Source: Candidatus Terasakiella magnetica
Lineage (GTDB): Bacteria; Pseudomonadota; Alphaproteobacteria; Rhodospirillales; Terasakiellaceae
Length of the DNA stretch: 64,000 nucleotides
Direction of reading: 5' to 3'
NCBI RefSeq assembly: GCF_900093605.1
Contig: NZ_FLYE01000002.1
Location: forward strand, 62,001-126,000
The position numbers and the translations under genes were made by a program. Positions within the stretch are counted from its first letter, which is position 1. Each line of letters begins with the position of its first letter. The notes under the pieces were generated by a model. It was not told where the DNA came from. It was given only the letters and a program-made list of their open reading frames with translations, and ran no database searches. Shown here piece by piece: positions 18,454 through 26,871 of this stretch.

Positions 18454-19107
18454 ATGTCTGATATGAAGATTATTCTGGGGAATCGCAATTATTCTTCTTG
18501 GAGCTTGCGCCCTTGGTTGGTGATGAAGCATTTGGGGCTGGATTTTGATGAAATCGTTGTGCCCCTGTTTGAGGGGGACTTTAAAGAGGAACTGCTCAAA
18601 CATTCGCCTTCGGGCAAAGTGCCGGTTTTAAAGTTTAAAGATCAAGAGATTTGGGATTCGCTGGCAATCTGTGAATATCTCAATGAAGAAAACCCTGATG
18701 CGGGACTTTGGCCCGTTGAAACAGAGGCTCGTGCGATTGCGCGCTCGGTCTCTTATGAAATGCATTCGGGCTTTTTTAATATCCGCAACGACATGCCGAT
18801 GAATATTCGGCGTACCATTGATGGGTTTAGCCCCAGCAGCCTGTGTCAGGAAGACATTAACCGCATTATTGAGATTTGGACAAGTTGCCGCCAACGCTTC
18901 GGGCAAAGTGGCCCGTTTCTTTTTGGTCAGTTTTCCATTGCCGATGCTATGTTCGCACCAGTCGTAAGCCGCTTTAACAGCTATCGCATTCCCATTAAAG
19001 GGGTGGCAGCTGATTATATGCATGCCATTTTGACGCTTTCTTCCATGGAAGAATGGACCGAGTCCGCCTGTGGGGAAGAATGGGTAATTGAGGCGGTTGA
19101 GCTTTAA
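18454..19107 (+). CDS. Glutathione S-transferase family protein
   Basis: A 217-residue protein with an N-terminal thioredoxin-like domain (ILGNRNYSSWSLRPWLVMKHLGLDFDEIVVPL; SSWS matches the catalytic-serine position of zeta-type GSTs) with the cis-Pro KVPVLK, followed by an all-helical C-terminal domain with FSIADAMFAPVVSRF. Its substrate cannot be told. Start preceded by GAGGAA, 4 bases after the GGDEF gene stop. Its TAA stop overlaps the stop of the convergent hydrolase in a shared TTAA. Confidence 0.88.
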   Translation: MSDMKIILGNRNYSSWSLRPWLVMKHLGLDFDEIVVPLFEGDFKEELLKHSPSGKVPVLKFKDQEIWDSLAICEYLNEENPDAGLWPVETEARAIARSVSYEMHSGFFNIRNDMPMNIRRTIDGFSPSSLCQEDINRIIEIWTSCRQRFGQSGPFLFGQFSIADAMFAPVVSRFNSYRIPIKGVAADYMHAILTLSSMEEWTESACGEEWVIEAVEL

Positions 19108-20081
19108 TCACTCTGGGCGAGGCGCTCAAAAGCATTGATGTCTGCCTGTGAGGGTAGGGCCTTGTTGCGCGCCTTTATCCAACTGACAATATCTTTCCAC
19201 ACGATAGGGGCGTTGATATCTCTAGGCAGCCAGTGCCAGCCCTCAGGGTAATACGCCAGCTTTGGAGTGTGCTGCATAAGTCCCAGCATGGCCTTGGTGG
19301 CGTTTTTGGGGATGACCTCATCCTTTGCACCATAAAGAACCAAGGTTGGGGTTTGAATATGGGGGGCGCTTTCAAGGGCGGCTTCCATGGCTTGGCTGAC
19401 CCCAAAGATGGCATCAACGCGGGTGCCTCTAATCACCAATGGGTCACGTGACCAGTTTTTCCAGTTTTCAAGATGATCCGTTGGTTGCACGATGCCGCCA
19501 CCGCTGAGCTTAAGCCAAGGCAGGGTATGGCTGATCAAATAAAGCCCTGCCTTTTGATACCAAGGCCAGATGCGCATGCCCCATACAGCAGGGGCCGATA
19601 AAATAATACCTTCAACGGGAAGTGGTTTCACGCTCGCCAATGTATTCATGACAATGGCCCCGCCCATGCTTTCGCCAAGGACGAAGAGGGGAAGGTCTTC
19701 ATTTCGGGCATGGATGAGGTGAATGATCTTGGCAAGATCGTTTTTTAGGGTTTGGGTCCCTGCCCACATACCACGATGGGGGGCTTGTCCAAAACCGCGC
19801 TGGTCATAGGTAATCAGCTCAATCCCATTTTGGGTAAAATGTTCCGGCGCATCTGGATTTAGGAAATTGCCATAATCATTAAAACCATGCACACCCAGTA
19901 AAATGGCTTTTTTCTCACCCTTTGCAGGCCAGATGCGCAAAGGCAGCTTTGCCTCATCGTGCATGAGGAAATGATCTTTTGTAATATCAGCAACAGCATG
20001 TGGCGCGCCGGCACCTTCCATATGCGGGGTGCAGGCAGCCAGTAAGAAAACAACCAGCAGGCTTTTAAGCGATTTTTGCAT
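19104..20081 (-). CDS. Alpha/beta hydrolase lipoprotein (lysophospholipase-like)
   Basis: From ATG 20081 the protein has 325 residues with a lipoprotein signal peptide (MQKSLKSLLVVFLLAACTP; lipobox LAAC). The rest is a serine aminopeptidase S33 / monoacylglycerol-lipase-type hydrolase: oxyanion region LGVHGFNDYG, nucleophile GESMGG, acid Asp in LYGAKDEVIP and a late His in GWHWLP. A longer start at 20117 would hide the lipobox. The chosen start lies inside the last codons of the upstream ABC gene (17-base overlap), suggesting coupling. A membrane-attached lipid or ester hydrolase is inferred. Confidence 0.85.
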   Translation of the reverse strand: MQKSLKSLLVVFLLAACTPHMEGAGAPHAVADITKDHFLMHDEAKLPLRIWPAKGEKKAILLGVHGFNDYGNFLNPDAPEHFTQNGIELITYDQRGFGQAPHRGMWAGTQTLKNDLAKIIHLIHARNEDLPLFVLGESMGGAIVMNTLASVKPLPVEGIILSAPAVWGMRIWPWYQKAGLYLISHTLPWLKLSGGGIVQPTDHLENWKNWSRDPLVIRGTRVDAIFGVSQAMEAALESAPHIQTPTLVLYGAKDEVIPKNATKAMLGLMQHTPKLAYYPEGWHWLPRDINAPIVWKDIVSWIKARNKALPSQADINAFERLAQSD

Positions 20082-21066
20082 TATCTTCACGGGTGAGTTG
20101 TAAGAACAGGTCTTCAAGATCGCTTTCTTTGGTGGTCAGGTCTGAGACTGTGAGCTTTGCCTGTGAAACCAGATCAAGGATTTTAGCAATTTCCACTTTT
20201 GACGGGCTATATTGAAAGCTCAACTGGTTATTGTGATGAAGTGCAACCTTATAGCCATGCCCACGCAGAATATCAGGGACCTCGCTTAAAGTTTCACTGA
20301 CGGTGACGCTCAGCTCTTTGGCATCCATTTTTGAAAGCAGGGTCTGTGTCTCATCACAAGCCACAAGGCGACCATGGTTGATGATGGCGACTTTATCACA
20401 AAGCTCTTCGGCTTCTTCTAGATAGTGGGTGGTCAGCAACACGGTAGTGCCTTGGCGGTTAAGCTCGCGCACATAATCCCAAAGCTGCATGCGAAGTTCA
20501 ATATCAACACCGGCTGTGGGTTCATCCAAAACCAAAATAGGCGGGGAATGGACCATGGCCTTTGCCACCAGCAAACGTCTGCGCATCCCCCCTGAAAGGG
20601 TGCGGGCATAGGAAGAGGCTTTATCTGCCAAACCAACGGCGTCAAGGATCTCATCGGTGCGGCGTTGGTTTTTCGGAACGCCATAAAGGCCCGCTTGAAC
20701 CTCCATTAATTCACGTGGGGTGAAAAAAGGATCAAGGTTAAGCTCTTGGGGGACAATGCCGATAGAACGCCGTGCAGCGCGCATTTGATCTTCAATATCA
20801 TAATCCCAAATGCGGGCCTCACCTGAGGTTTTAACCACCAGCCCGGCAAGGATATTGATGAATGTGGATTTACCCGCGCCGTTTGGCCCAAGCAGGGCAA
20901 AGAAGGAGCCTTGCGGGATGGTCAGGCTTACATCATTAAGCGCATGTTTTTCCGGCTGCCCGTACGCACTTTTATAGGTCTTGGAGAGATTTTTGACCTC
21001 AATTGCCGCTTTGGGCGTTGAATTTGAGGTGTCTTTAGGTTCATTTTGCGCTATAGAAGCTGTCAC
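20065..21066 (-). CDS. ABC-2-type transporter ATP-binding protein, orphan
   Basis: A 333-residue ABC ATPase of the YadG/CcmA-like export type: Walker [15 protein letters not shown], signature RTLSGGMRRRLLVAKAM, Walker B ILVLDEPTAGVDIELR, and a C-terminal about 90-residue extension (LSVTVSETLSEVP ...) typical of the family. The start is taken as GTG 21066 with GGAG 8-9 bases before it; a TTG 33 bases upstream has no such site. No ABC-2 permease is next to it: the downstream gene is a lipoprotein hydrolase and the upstream gene is divergent. The partner must be elsewhere. Confidence 0.9.
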   Translation of the reverse strand: MTASIAQNEPKDTSNSTPKAAIEVKNLSKTYKSAYGQPEKHALNDVSLTIPQGSFFALLGPNGAGKSTFINILAGLVVKTSGEARIWDYDIEDQMRAARRSIGIVPQELNLDPFFTPRELMEVQAGLYGVPKNQRRTDEILDAVGLADKASSYARTLSGGMRRRLLVAKAMVHSPPILVLDEPTAGVDIELRMQLWDYVRELNRQGTTVLLTTHYLEEAEELCDKVAIINHGRLVACDETQTLLSKMDAKELSVTVSETLSEVPDILRGHGYKVALHHNNQLSFQYSPSKVEIAKILDLVSQAKLTVSDLTTKESDLEDLFLQLTREDNAKIA

Positions 21067-21146
21067 GAGATTTGCTCCGGTTGTAATCTTATATGGCAAT
21101 CGGTATCATTGAGTTTAGTTAATGACAATGTTTTTAGGGGGCATTT

Positions 21147-21329
21147 ATGAAGCCTGAAGAAATCATCGAGGTAGAAACCGCATCTGTTGCTTGTGATGGC
21201 GACGGCGGTGCAGCGGGCCATCCACGTGTATTCCTGACCATTCAACAGGAACATTCTAACGAGGTTGTTTGCCCATATTGCTCCAGACATTATGTACTGA
21301 AAGAAGGCGTTCAATTGCACGGGCATTAA
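21147..21329 (+). CDS. CHCC zinc-finger protein, NDUFS6-like
   Basis: A 60-residue protein with the zf-CHCC pattern: Cys16, His25, Cys42 and Cys45 (VACDGDGGAAGHPRVFL ... VVCPYCSRHYV). This is the bacterial counterpart of the zinc-binding part of the mitochondrial complex I subunit NDUFS6, widespread in alphaproteobacteria. AGGGGG lies 6 bases before the ATG. With the NDUFA9-like gene at 13.4 kb it is the second complex I accessory homologue in the window, away from any nuo genes. Followed by a terminator. Confidence 0.9.
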   Translation: MKPEEIIEVETASVACDGDGGAAGHPRVFLTIQQEHSNEVVCPYCSRHYVLKEGVQLHGH

Positions 21330-21358
21330 GAACGATCTTTCTGAGAAGTGATTTAGAT

Positions 21359-21398
21359 GCAAAAGGATTCTCGTCAAGGGCGAGGGTCCTTTTTTATT
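21359..21398 (+). terminator. Terminator of the CHCC zinc-finger gene
   Basis: AAAAGGATTCTCG / CGAGGGTCCTTTTTTA: a stem with one or two imperfect pairs followed by a T-run. Confidence 0.8.
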
Positions 21399-21572
21399 TA
21401 TTTGACTGTATGATAACTATCATATTAAGAGTGCGATCTATTTATGTTATATATCATATTATAAATAAGCCTAATGGATTGATGGTATTGTTCTTCCCAA
21501 CTAGAGATTACTTTTAATTTTATCAAAATTTATCTATGATCCGGGCCGCTTTGGGGAAAGTAGATAAGTACA

Positions 21573-22292
21573 ATGTTGAAAAAACTATTTTTTATATGCC
21601 TGATATTTATAGGAAGCTTGCCTGCACAGGCCGGAGTCTTTGAATTAAGCGCGCGACAAAATTCTTTAATCGATTTAATGGGTGCTGAGATTCTTAAAGA
21701 GGCTTATGGCCGTTTGGGTCATACAATTATGGTGAAACAACGTCCCGGATCGCGTGCTATTAAAGAAAGTAATTCAGGCTTAAATGACGGTGTGGTCATG
21801 CGCCTTGAAAAGGTCATGATAAAAAATGAAAACCTCTTGAAGGTTGATGTGCCGCTGTGGAAGTTTCAGGTCGCCGTTTTTTCCCCATCACCTGTATTGA
21901 GTGTGAAAAACTGGGATGATATTAACAAGAAACGTGCTGCAACCTATCTTGGTTATAAATATATCGAGAGCAAGCTTGTGGGTAAGAAGCATGATTTGGT
22001 GCCCTCCTTTGAAATCGGCATGCGTATGCTCAGCAAGAAGCGTTTTGATTATCTTATTTATGGCAAGCTTGATGGTTTGGAAGCTGCCAGTAAGGTAAAG
22101 CCCCGTAATATTTACTGCACGAGCCCCATTGAAGAATATGATGAATTTCATATGGTTCATAAAAGCCATGCCGCGTTAGTGCCAAAATTGAATGAAGTGT
22201 TGCGCAAAATGGAAAAGAGCAAAGAGATTGAGAAAATCCAGATGCGTGTTCTTGAAGAACATATCGGTGAATATTCAAAACTCTGTGATTAA
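21573..22292 (+). CDS. Solitary periplasmic solute-binding-like protein
   Basis: A 239-residue secreted protein: signal peptide MLKKLFFICLIFIGSLPAQAG, then a family-3-like solute-binding fold (LIDLMGAEILKEAYGRLGHTIMVKQRPGSRAIKESNSGLNDGVVMRLE). Similar to the other four in the window in size and layout, with no permease or ATPase nearby. It ends 4 bases before an inverted-repeat element. The upstream 240 bases are AT-rich. The ligand is unknown. Confidence 0.72.
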   Translation: MLKKLFFICLIFIGSLPAQAGVFELSARQNSLIDLMGAEILKEAYGRLGHTIMVKQRPGSRAIKESNSGLNDGVVMRLEKVMIKNENLLKVDVPLWKFQVAVFSPSPVLSVKNWDDINKKRAATYLGYKYIESKLVGKKHDLVPSFEIGMRMLSKKRFDYLIYGKLDGLEAASKVKPRNIYCTSPIEEYDEFHMVHKSHAALVPKLNEVLRKMEKSKEIEKIQMRVLEEHIGEYSKLCD

Positions 22293-22296
22293 GACC

Positions 22297-22563
22297 TAGG
22301 GTCAGGACCTATTAATTTATTGAGTTTGGCAGAGATGAATTTGAAGAAGGATTAGGTATAGTCCCCGCAGAAGTATTTGTACTTTAAGGGGGGTATAACG
22401 ACAGCTTTCTTCAAATTCATCCTGTCCCTTCGGGATTTATTAAAAATGCCACAAATGCAGCGTCAAAGACTTTTGAAAGTACAAGTACTTCCTGCAAGCC
22501 ATTTCCTTGCCTTGTGGTATTTTTAATAAACCAAACACATTAAATTAATAGGTCCTGACCCTA
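22297..22563. repeat. 267-bp inverted-repeat element (MITE- or REP-like)
   Basis: Perfect 23-bp terminal inverted repeats lie at 22297-22319 and 22541-22563 (left end begins TAGGGTCAGGACC). Inside are three further inverted pairs: 22334-22348 with 22407-22421 (15 bp, perfect), about 22367-22386 with 22454-22474 (imperfect), and about 22435-22454 with 22513-22530 (near perfect). No reading frame fits. The last 18 bases at the right end (22549-22566) recur exactly at 47544-47561. It fills the gap between the binding-protein gene and polA. Confidence 0.85.
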
Positions 22564-22580
22564 AAATATAATCTTCCTTC

Positions 22581-22608
22581 TTGAACGTTGGTTCGGCTTC
22601 GCTATAGT
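22581..22608 (+). promoter_or_regulatory. Sigma-70-like promoter of polA, probably leaderless
   Basis: TTGAAC (22581-22586), 16 bases, TATAGT (22603-22608). A start point seven bases after the -10 box would be the A of the polA ATG at 22615. No Shine-Dalgarno sequence is visible before that ATG, so a leaderless message is inferred. Confidence 0.6.
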
Positions 22609-22614
22609 CTCTTT

Positions 22615-25452
22615 ATGACTGATACAACGACACAAACAGCCAAGCCCGAACATGTTTATTTGATTGACGGTTCCAGCTTCATCTTCCGTGCATATTTCGC
22701 CAATATGCGCAACCCTATGACCCGATCTGATGGCACGCCCGTTGGGGCTGTTTATGGTTTTTGCTCCATGCTGATGAAGCTGTTGAGCGATACGGATGCA
22801 GATCATGTGGCTGTTGTGTTTGATACCGCGCGCAAGACCTTTCGAAATGATGTCTATCCTGAATATAAGGCGCACCGCCCGCCGCCGCCTGATGATTTGA
22901 TCCCCCAGTTTGACCTTGTGCGTGAAGCGGTTGAAGCGTTTAATGTGGCACGCGTTGAAATGGCAGGCTATGAGGCCGATGACCTGATTGCAACCTATGC
23001 CAAGCAGGCTTCAAAAATGGGCTCAGATGTCACCATCGTGTCCATTGATAAAGATTTGATGCAGCTGGTGGATGACCATATCTGCATGTATGACACCATG
23101 AAAAACCGCATTATCAAACATGATGAAGTGGTTGAAAAATTCGGTGTTGGCCCAGAACGTGTCATTGATGTGCAGGCTTTGGCAGGTGATAGCTCAGATA
23201 ATGTGCCCGGTGTTGAAGGTATTGGCCCCAAAACAGCGGCATTGTTGATCAATGAGTATGGCGATCTGGAAACTTTGCTGGAGCGCGCTTCTGAAATTAA
23301 ACAGAATAAACGCCGGGAGCGTTTAATCGAACAGGCCGAAATGGCACGTGTTTCAAAAGAATTGGTGACGCTGTGTCAGGATGTGCCAATTGATGTACCG
23401 CTTTCTGATTTTGCCAATCAGCAGTTTGATGCTGAAAAGCTGATCAATTTCTTTGAAGAGCAGGGCTTTAAATCTCTGATCACGCGGGTTGCTTCAAAAT
23501 TTGGTGTCGATGTCGCCCAAGATGAGGGGGGGGCGACTGAGCGCAAAGATGGTGAGGTCGCACTACCTTCTATGGCAGAGCTTTGCCCAAAAGAAACAAA
23601 ATATGAGCTTGTTCAAGATGAAGCCACATTGGCACGCTGGATTGAAGCCGCACGTCTCAAAGGCACTGTTGCGGTTGATACGGAAACCGATAGTCTTGAT
23701 GCGTTAAGTGCCACATTGGTTGGGGTGTCTTTATCTTATGAAGTGGGCAAGGCTTGTTATATTCCCTTGCGCCATAAATCAGCCCAAGCGGCGCAAACTT
23801 CTCTTTTTGGTGATGATGAGGGGCCAAGTGATGCGCCAGTGCAGGTCAGCTTTGATAAAGCAACCAGCTTGATTAAAAGCCTGCTTGAAGATGAAACCGT
23901 CTTAAAAGTCGGACAGAATATTAAATACGATATGCTCGTGCTGGCAAATCCTGAGAATGGGGGCATGAAGGTTACGCCCATTGATGACACCATGGTACTT
24001 TCATACATCAATGAAGGTTCCCAACATGGTCATGGTATGGATGAACTTTCCGAGCTTCATTTCGGTCATAAACCCATCCCGTTTAAAGAAGTCTGTGGTA
24101 CGGGTAAAAAACAGATTACCTTTGATTTGGTGGAACTGGAAAAAGCGCGCGATTATGCCGCAGAAGATGCTGATATCACCTTGCGCCTGCATCAATTGTT
24201 AAAGCCTCAGTTGGTTGGCAATAAAAACACCACCCTTTATGAAACTATGGAACGCCCGTTGATTTCAGTACTGGCTTTGATTGAAGGCAATGGCATTAAG
24301 GTGGACGTGCAGGAATTGCGCGCCATTAGTGATGAATTTGCCTTGCGTTTGGCTGAACTTGAAAAAGAAATTCATGCCCTGGCAGGGAAAGAATTTAACA
24401 TCGGCTCGCCCAAGCAGTTGGGTGAAGTGATGTTTGATGACCTTGAACTTCCCGGTGGGAAAAAAGGTAAAACAGGGGCTTATCAAACAGGTGTCGGCGT
24501 TCTAGAAAAGCTCGTTGATGCGGGGCATGAACTGCCCGTAAAGGTTATGGAATGGCGCCAGCTTTCCAAGCTGAAAAGCACATATGCCGATGCGTTGATC
24601 TCACAAGTAAATGCCAAGACAGGGCGTGTTCATACCTCTTTCCAGCAAGCTGTGACCTCAACAGGGCGTTTAAGCTCATCTGATCCAAACTTGCAAAATA
24701 TTCCCATCCGCACACAAGAGGGCCGTCGTATCCGCCGGGCTTTTGTGGCTGATGAGGGTAAAGTGTTGATGGCGGCGGATTATTCACAGATCGAGTTGCG
24801 CCTGCTTGCCCATGTGGCAGAAATTGACTCCTTAAAAGAGGCTTTCCTCAAAGGCATTGATATTCACGCCTTAACCGCATCTCAAGTCTTTGGTGTGCCT
24901 GTTGAAGGCATGGACCCCATGGTTCGGCGCAATGCCAAGGCGATTAACTTCGGGATCATTTATGGGCAATCCCAATATGGCTTGGCAAAACAGCTGGGCA
25001 TTTCCAATGGGGAAGCCAAGGACTATATCGAAGCCTATTTTGAACAATATCCGGGCATTCGCACCTTTATGGAAGAGGCTAAGGATGAAGCCCGCGATAA
25101 GGGCTATGTCACCACGTTTATGGGGCGCAAATGTTTCATCCCCGGCATTAATGACAAAAATGGCGCGCGCCGTGCTTATGGGGAGCGTGCTGCTATTAAC
25201 GCACCGATCCAAGGCGGGGCGGCTGATATCATTAAACGCGCCATGGTTGGCTTGCCTGAGGCTTTAAATAAGGCGGGGCTATCCTCACTGGTTTTATTAC
25301 AGGTTCATGATGAACTTGTTTTAGAGGTGCTTCCTGATGAAGTTGAAAAAACAAAGGAAGTCCTTAAAGAAGTGATGGAGGGCGCAGCCCAATTGAGCGT
25401 ACCACTAGTCGTGGATATTGGGGTCGGTAATAATTGGGAAGAAGCGCATTAA
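22615..25452 (+). CDS. polA: DNA polymerase I
   Basis: A 945-residue replicative repair polymerase with all three domains: 5' nuclease (about 10-290; LIDGSSFIFRAYFA, EADDLIATYA, GDSSDNVPGVEGIGPKTA), 3'-5' exonuclease with intact Asp-Thr-Glu (VAVDTETDSLDALSATLVG) and DAEDADITLRL, and family A polymerase (RLSSSDPNLQNIPIRT, AADYSQIELRLLAH, NFGIIYGQSQYGL, VHDELVLEV). The ATG at 22615 is chosen; an upstream in-frame TTG would fall inside the promoter. It removes Okazaki primers and fills repair gaps. Confidence 0.97.
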   Translation: MTDTTTQTAKPEHVYLIDGSSFIFRAYFANMRNPMTRSDGTPVGAVYGFCSMLMKLLSDTDADHVAVVFDTARKTFRNDVYPEYKAHRPPPPDDLIPQFDLVREAVEAFNVARVEMAGYEADDLIATYAKQASKMGSDVTIVSIDKDLMQLVDDHICMYDTMKNRIIKHDEVVEKFGVGPERVIDVQALAGDSSDNVPGVEGIGPKTAALLINEYGDLETLLERASEIKQNKRRERLIEQAEMARVSKELVTLCQDVPIDVPLSDFANQQFDAEKLINFFEEQGFKSLITRVASKFGVDVAQDEGGATERKDGEVALPSMAELCPKETKYELVQDEATLARWIEAARLKGTVAVDTETDSLDALSATLVGVSLSYEVGKACYIPLRHKSAQAAQTSLFGDDEGPSDAPVQVSFDKATSLIKSLLEDETVLKVGQNIKYDMLVLANPENGGMKVTPIDDTMVLSYINEGSQHGHGMDELSELHFGHKPIPFKEVCGTGKKQITFDLVELEKARDYAAEDADITLRLHQLLKPQLVGNKNTTLYETMERPLISVLALIEGNGIKVDVQELRAISDEFALRLAELEKEIHALAGKEFNIGSPKQLGEVMFDDLELPGGKKGKTGAYQTGVGVLEKLVDAGHELPVKVMEWRQLSKLKSTYADALISQVNAKTGRVHTSFQQAVTSTGRLSSSDPNLQNIPIRTQEGRRIRRAFVADEGKVLMAADYSQIELRLLAHVAEIDSLKEAFLKGIDIHALTASQVFGVPVEGMDPMVRRNAKAINFGIIYGQSQYGLAKQLGISNGEAKDYIEAYFEQYPGIRTFMEEAKDEARDKGYVTTFMGRKCFIPGINDKNGARRAYGERAAINAPIQGGAADIIKRAMVGLPEALNKAGLSSLVLLQVHDELVLEVLPDEVEKTKEVLKEVMEGAAQLSVPLVVDIGVGNNWEEAH

Positions 25453-25470
25453 AAAGGTGTTTTGAAAATC

Positions 25471-25770
25471 ATGGCAAATGAACTTAGAAAAATCGTTTTT
25501 AATTTAACTGAAATTCAGGCGGCCCTTTATATTTTTAAAGAAAAGGTCGGGGTTGATTTGCCATCTGCTGCCTTGAGTGAAGTTAAAGAAGAAGCGGGTG
25601 GGCGGCTGATTTTCACTTTTCAAAATGGCAAAACCTTAGCCATGCGTGATCGCGATATGGTCACAGCCTTGCTTGTTTTTTGCCAACAGAAGAACATTAT
25701 GGTGCCTAAAAAAGGAAAAAAAGTTTTACGGGTTGAAGCTAAGGTATTGACAATGCTTATTAAAATATAA
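25471..25770 (+). CDS. Conserved-looking small protein, first of a tandem pair
   Basis: A 99-residue soluble protein that I do not recognise. It shares a layout with the next gene: an N-terminal strand-helix (LRKIVFNLTEIQAALYIFKEK) and a helix plus basic tail (DMVTALLVFCQQKNIMVPKKGKKVLRVEAK). ATG 25471 follows AAGGTG at 25454-25459; an upstream TTG is too close to that site. It begins 18 bases after the polA stop and could be read through from polA. Confidence 0.7.
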   Translation: MANELRKIVFNLTEIQAALYIFKEKVGVDLPSAALSEVKEEAGGRLIFTFQNGKTLAMRDRDMVTALLVFCQQKNIMVPKKGKKVLRVEAKVLTMLIKI

Positions 25771-25877
25771 TTTTCATAAAATTTTATAAAAAACTACGTA
25801 ATCTCACCTATTTTAGGGATGAAACTATTTAATTTTCGGCTATTCTTGAACCCATGGTTAAGTATTGGTGAGTGAAA

Positions 25878-26273
25878 ATGCCTGTTGAAGTTAGACGTAT
25901 TGAGTTCAGCGAAATTGAATTGCGCAAAGCTCTGATGTTTTATCAGGCCCGCAAAGAAGGCGAGGCCAATGTCAGTGGCATCAAGGTCATGGGCGGGGAT
26001 GAGTTTAATATTGTAGCCAAAGTCTCAACCGCAGCCAATGATGAGGTCTCGCGCAAAGTCTTTGATCATGCAACGACCATTGCAGTCATGGTGCTTTATT
26101 CAAAAAAGGCGGGGATTCCGCTGCCCCGAAAAGCACGCAAAATGATCACCCCGACAGAATTTGGCGGTGTTGCGATGACTGTTCGATATGAACATAATGT
26201 CTTTGATATGGATTTATCAGGGATCGAGCCTGTTTCAAAGGCACCGACTGTTGCGTCTAGCGGTCACGCATAA
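25878..26273 (+). CDS. Small protein, paralogue of the preceding gene
   Basis: A 131-residue soluble protein of unknown function. It matches the previous gene at the N-terminus (RRIEFSEIELRKALMFYQARK against RKIVFNLTEIQAALYIFKEK) and in the second half (TTIAVMVLYSKKAGIPLPRKARKMITP against MVTALLVFCQQKNIMVPKKGKKVLRVE), so the two arose by duplication. ATG 25878 follows GGTGAG. Its 3' end overlaps the convergent DUF423 gene by 17 bases. No motif suggests catalysis. Confidence 0.7.
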   Translation: MPVEVRRIEFSEIELRKALMFYQARKEGEANVSGIKVMGGDEFNIVAKVSTAANDEVSRKVFDHATTIAVMVLYSKKAGIPLPRKARKMITPTEFGGVAMTVRYEHNVFDMDLSGIEPVSKAPTVASSGHA

Positions 26274-26616
26274 AACCATATAAGGCAAGGCAAAGCCAAC
26301 CTAAAATAAAGCTGGTGCCGCCAATGGGGGCGGACATGGGGAAAAGGCTCATTTCCCAAAAGCCCTTCATATAAAGCGTGCCACAGAATAAGGCCACGCC
26401 TGCTGTAAAACAACATCCCGCAATGGTAATGATGCGGGATTTTTCTTTAGCTAAAATTGCGATGCCGACCAAGGCCAAAGCATGCCAGATTTCATACTGG
26501 ACGGCTTTATCAATGAGGATGATTGAAGCGCTATCAAGGTCTGCATGGGCTGAAATCGCACCTGCAATAACCGTTTGTGCCCCCATAAGGCCAGCAAGGA
26601 TGAGCCAGATGCGCAT
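26257..26616 (-). CDS. DUF423 family membrane protein
   Basis: A 119-residue inner-membrane protein with four hydrophobic segments and the DUF423 hallmarks (GLMGAQTVIAGAISAHAD, KAVQYEIWHALALVGIAIL, ALFCGTLYMKG, MSAPIGGTSFILGWLCLAL). Function unknown. The start is set at ATG 26616, directly after the DUF1178 gene; the same frame stays open further upstream only in its shadow. Confidence 0.87.
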   Translation of the reverse strand: MRIWLILAGLMGAQTVIAGAISAHADLDSASIILIDKAVQYEIWHALALVGIAILAKEKSRIITIAGCCFTAGVALFCGTLYMKGFWEMSLFPMSAPIGGTSFILGWLCLALYGFMRDR

Positions 26617-26617
26617 C

Positions 26618-26860
26618 CTAGTTCTGCATTGCCGGACAGCCCATATTACTACATCCACCAGCAGCGCCACAGCTTGGGGCGGGTGGGGTAGCAGCTGCAT
26701 TGGCGACATTAGGGGCCATAATGGTTTTTGCCACATCGCTTGAACCACATTCAGGGCAGCTATGTTCGCCATTTTCAGACATTTCATCAAATTTGGAAGA
26801 GCTGGCAAACCAGTCTTCAAAAACATGACCTTGTGAACATTGCAAAGTGTATTTAATCAC
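26618..26860 (-). CDS. DUF1178 family zinc-ribbon-like protein
   Basis: An 80-residue protein with the DUF1178 start (MIKYTLQCSQGHVFEDWFASSSKFDEM) and a pair of Cys-x2-Cys elements: Cys8 with His12 and HSCPECGSSDVAKTIMAP in the middle, likely binding zinc. The C-terminus carries an unusual Cys/Gly-rich tail (SCGAAGGCSNMGCPAMQN). Function unknown. It lies between slyX and DUF423 in one direction, probably an operon. Confidence 0.85.
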   Translation of the reverse strand: MIKYTLQCSQGHVFEDWFASSSKFDEMSENGEHSCPECGSSDVAKTIMAPNVANAAATPPAPSCGAAGGCSNMGCPAMQN

Positions 26861-26871
26861 GATGTATATCC

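Noticed and set aside
22297-22563. CRISPR array or small RNA gene in the repeat-rich gap before polA
   Set aside because: The repeats are inverted, not direct and regularly spaced, which fits a mobile unit and not a CRISPR array.
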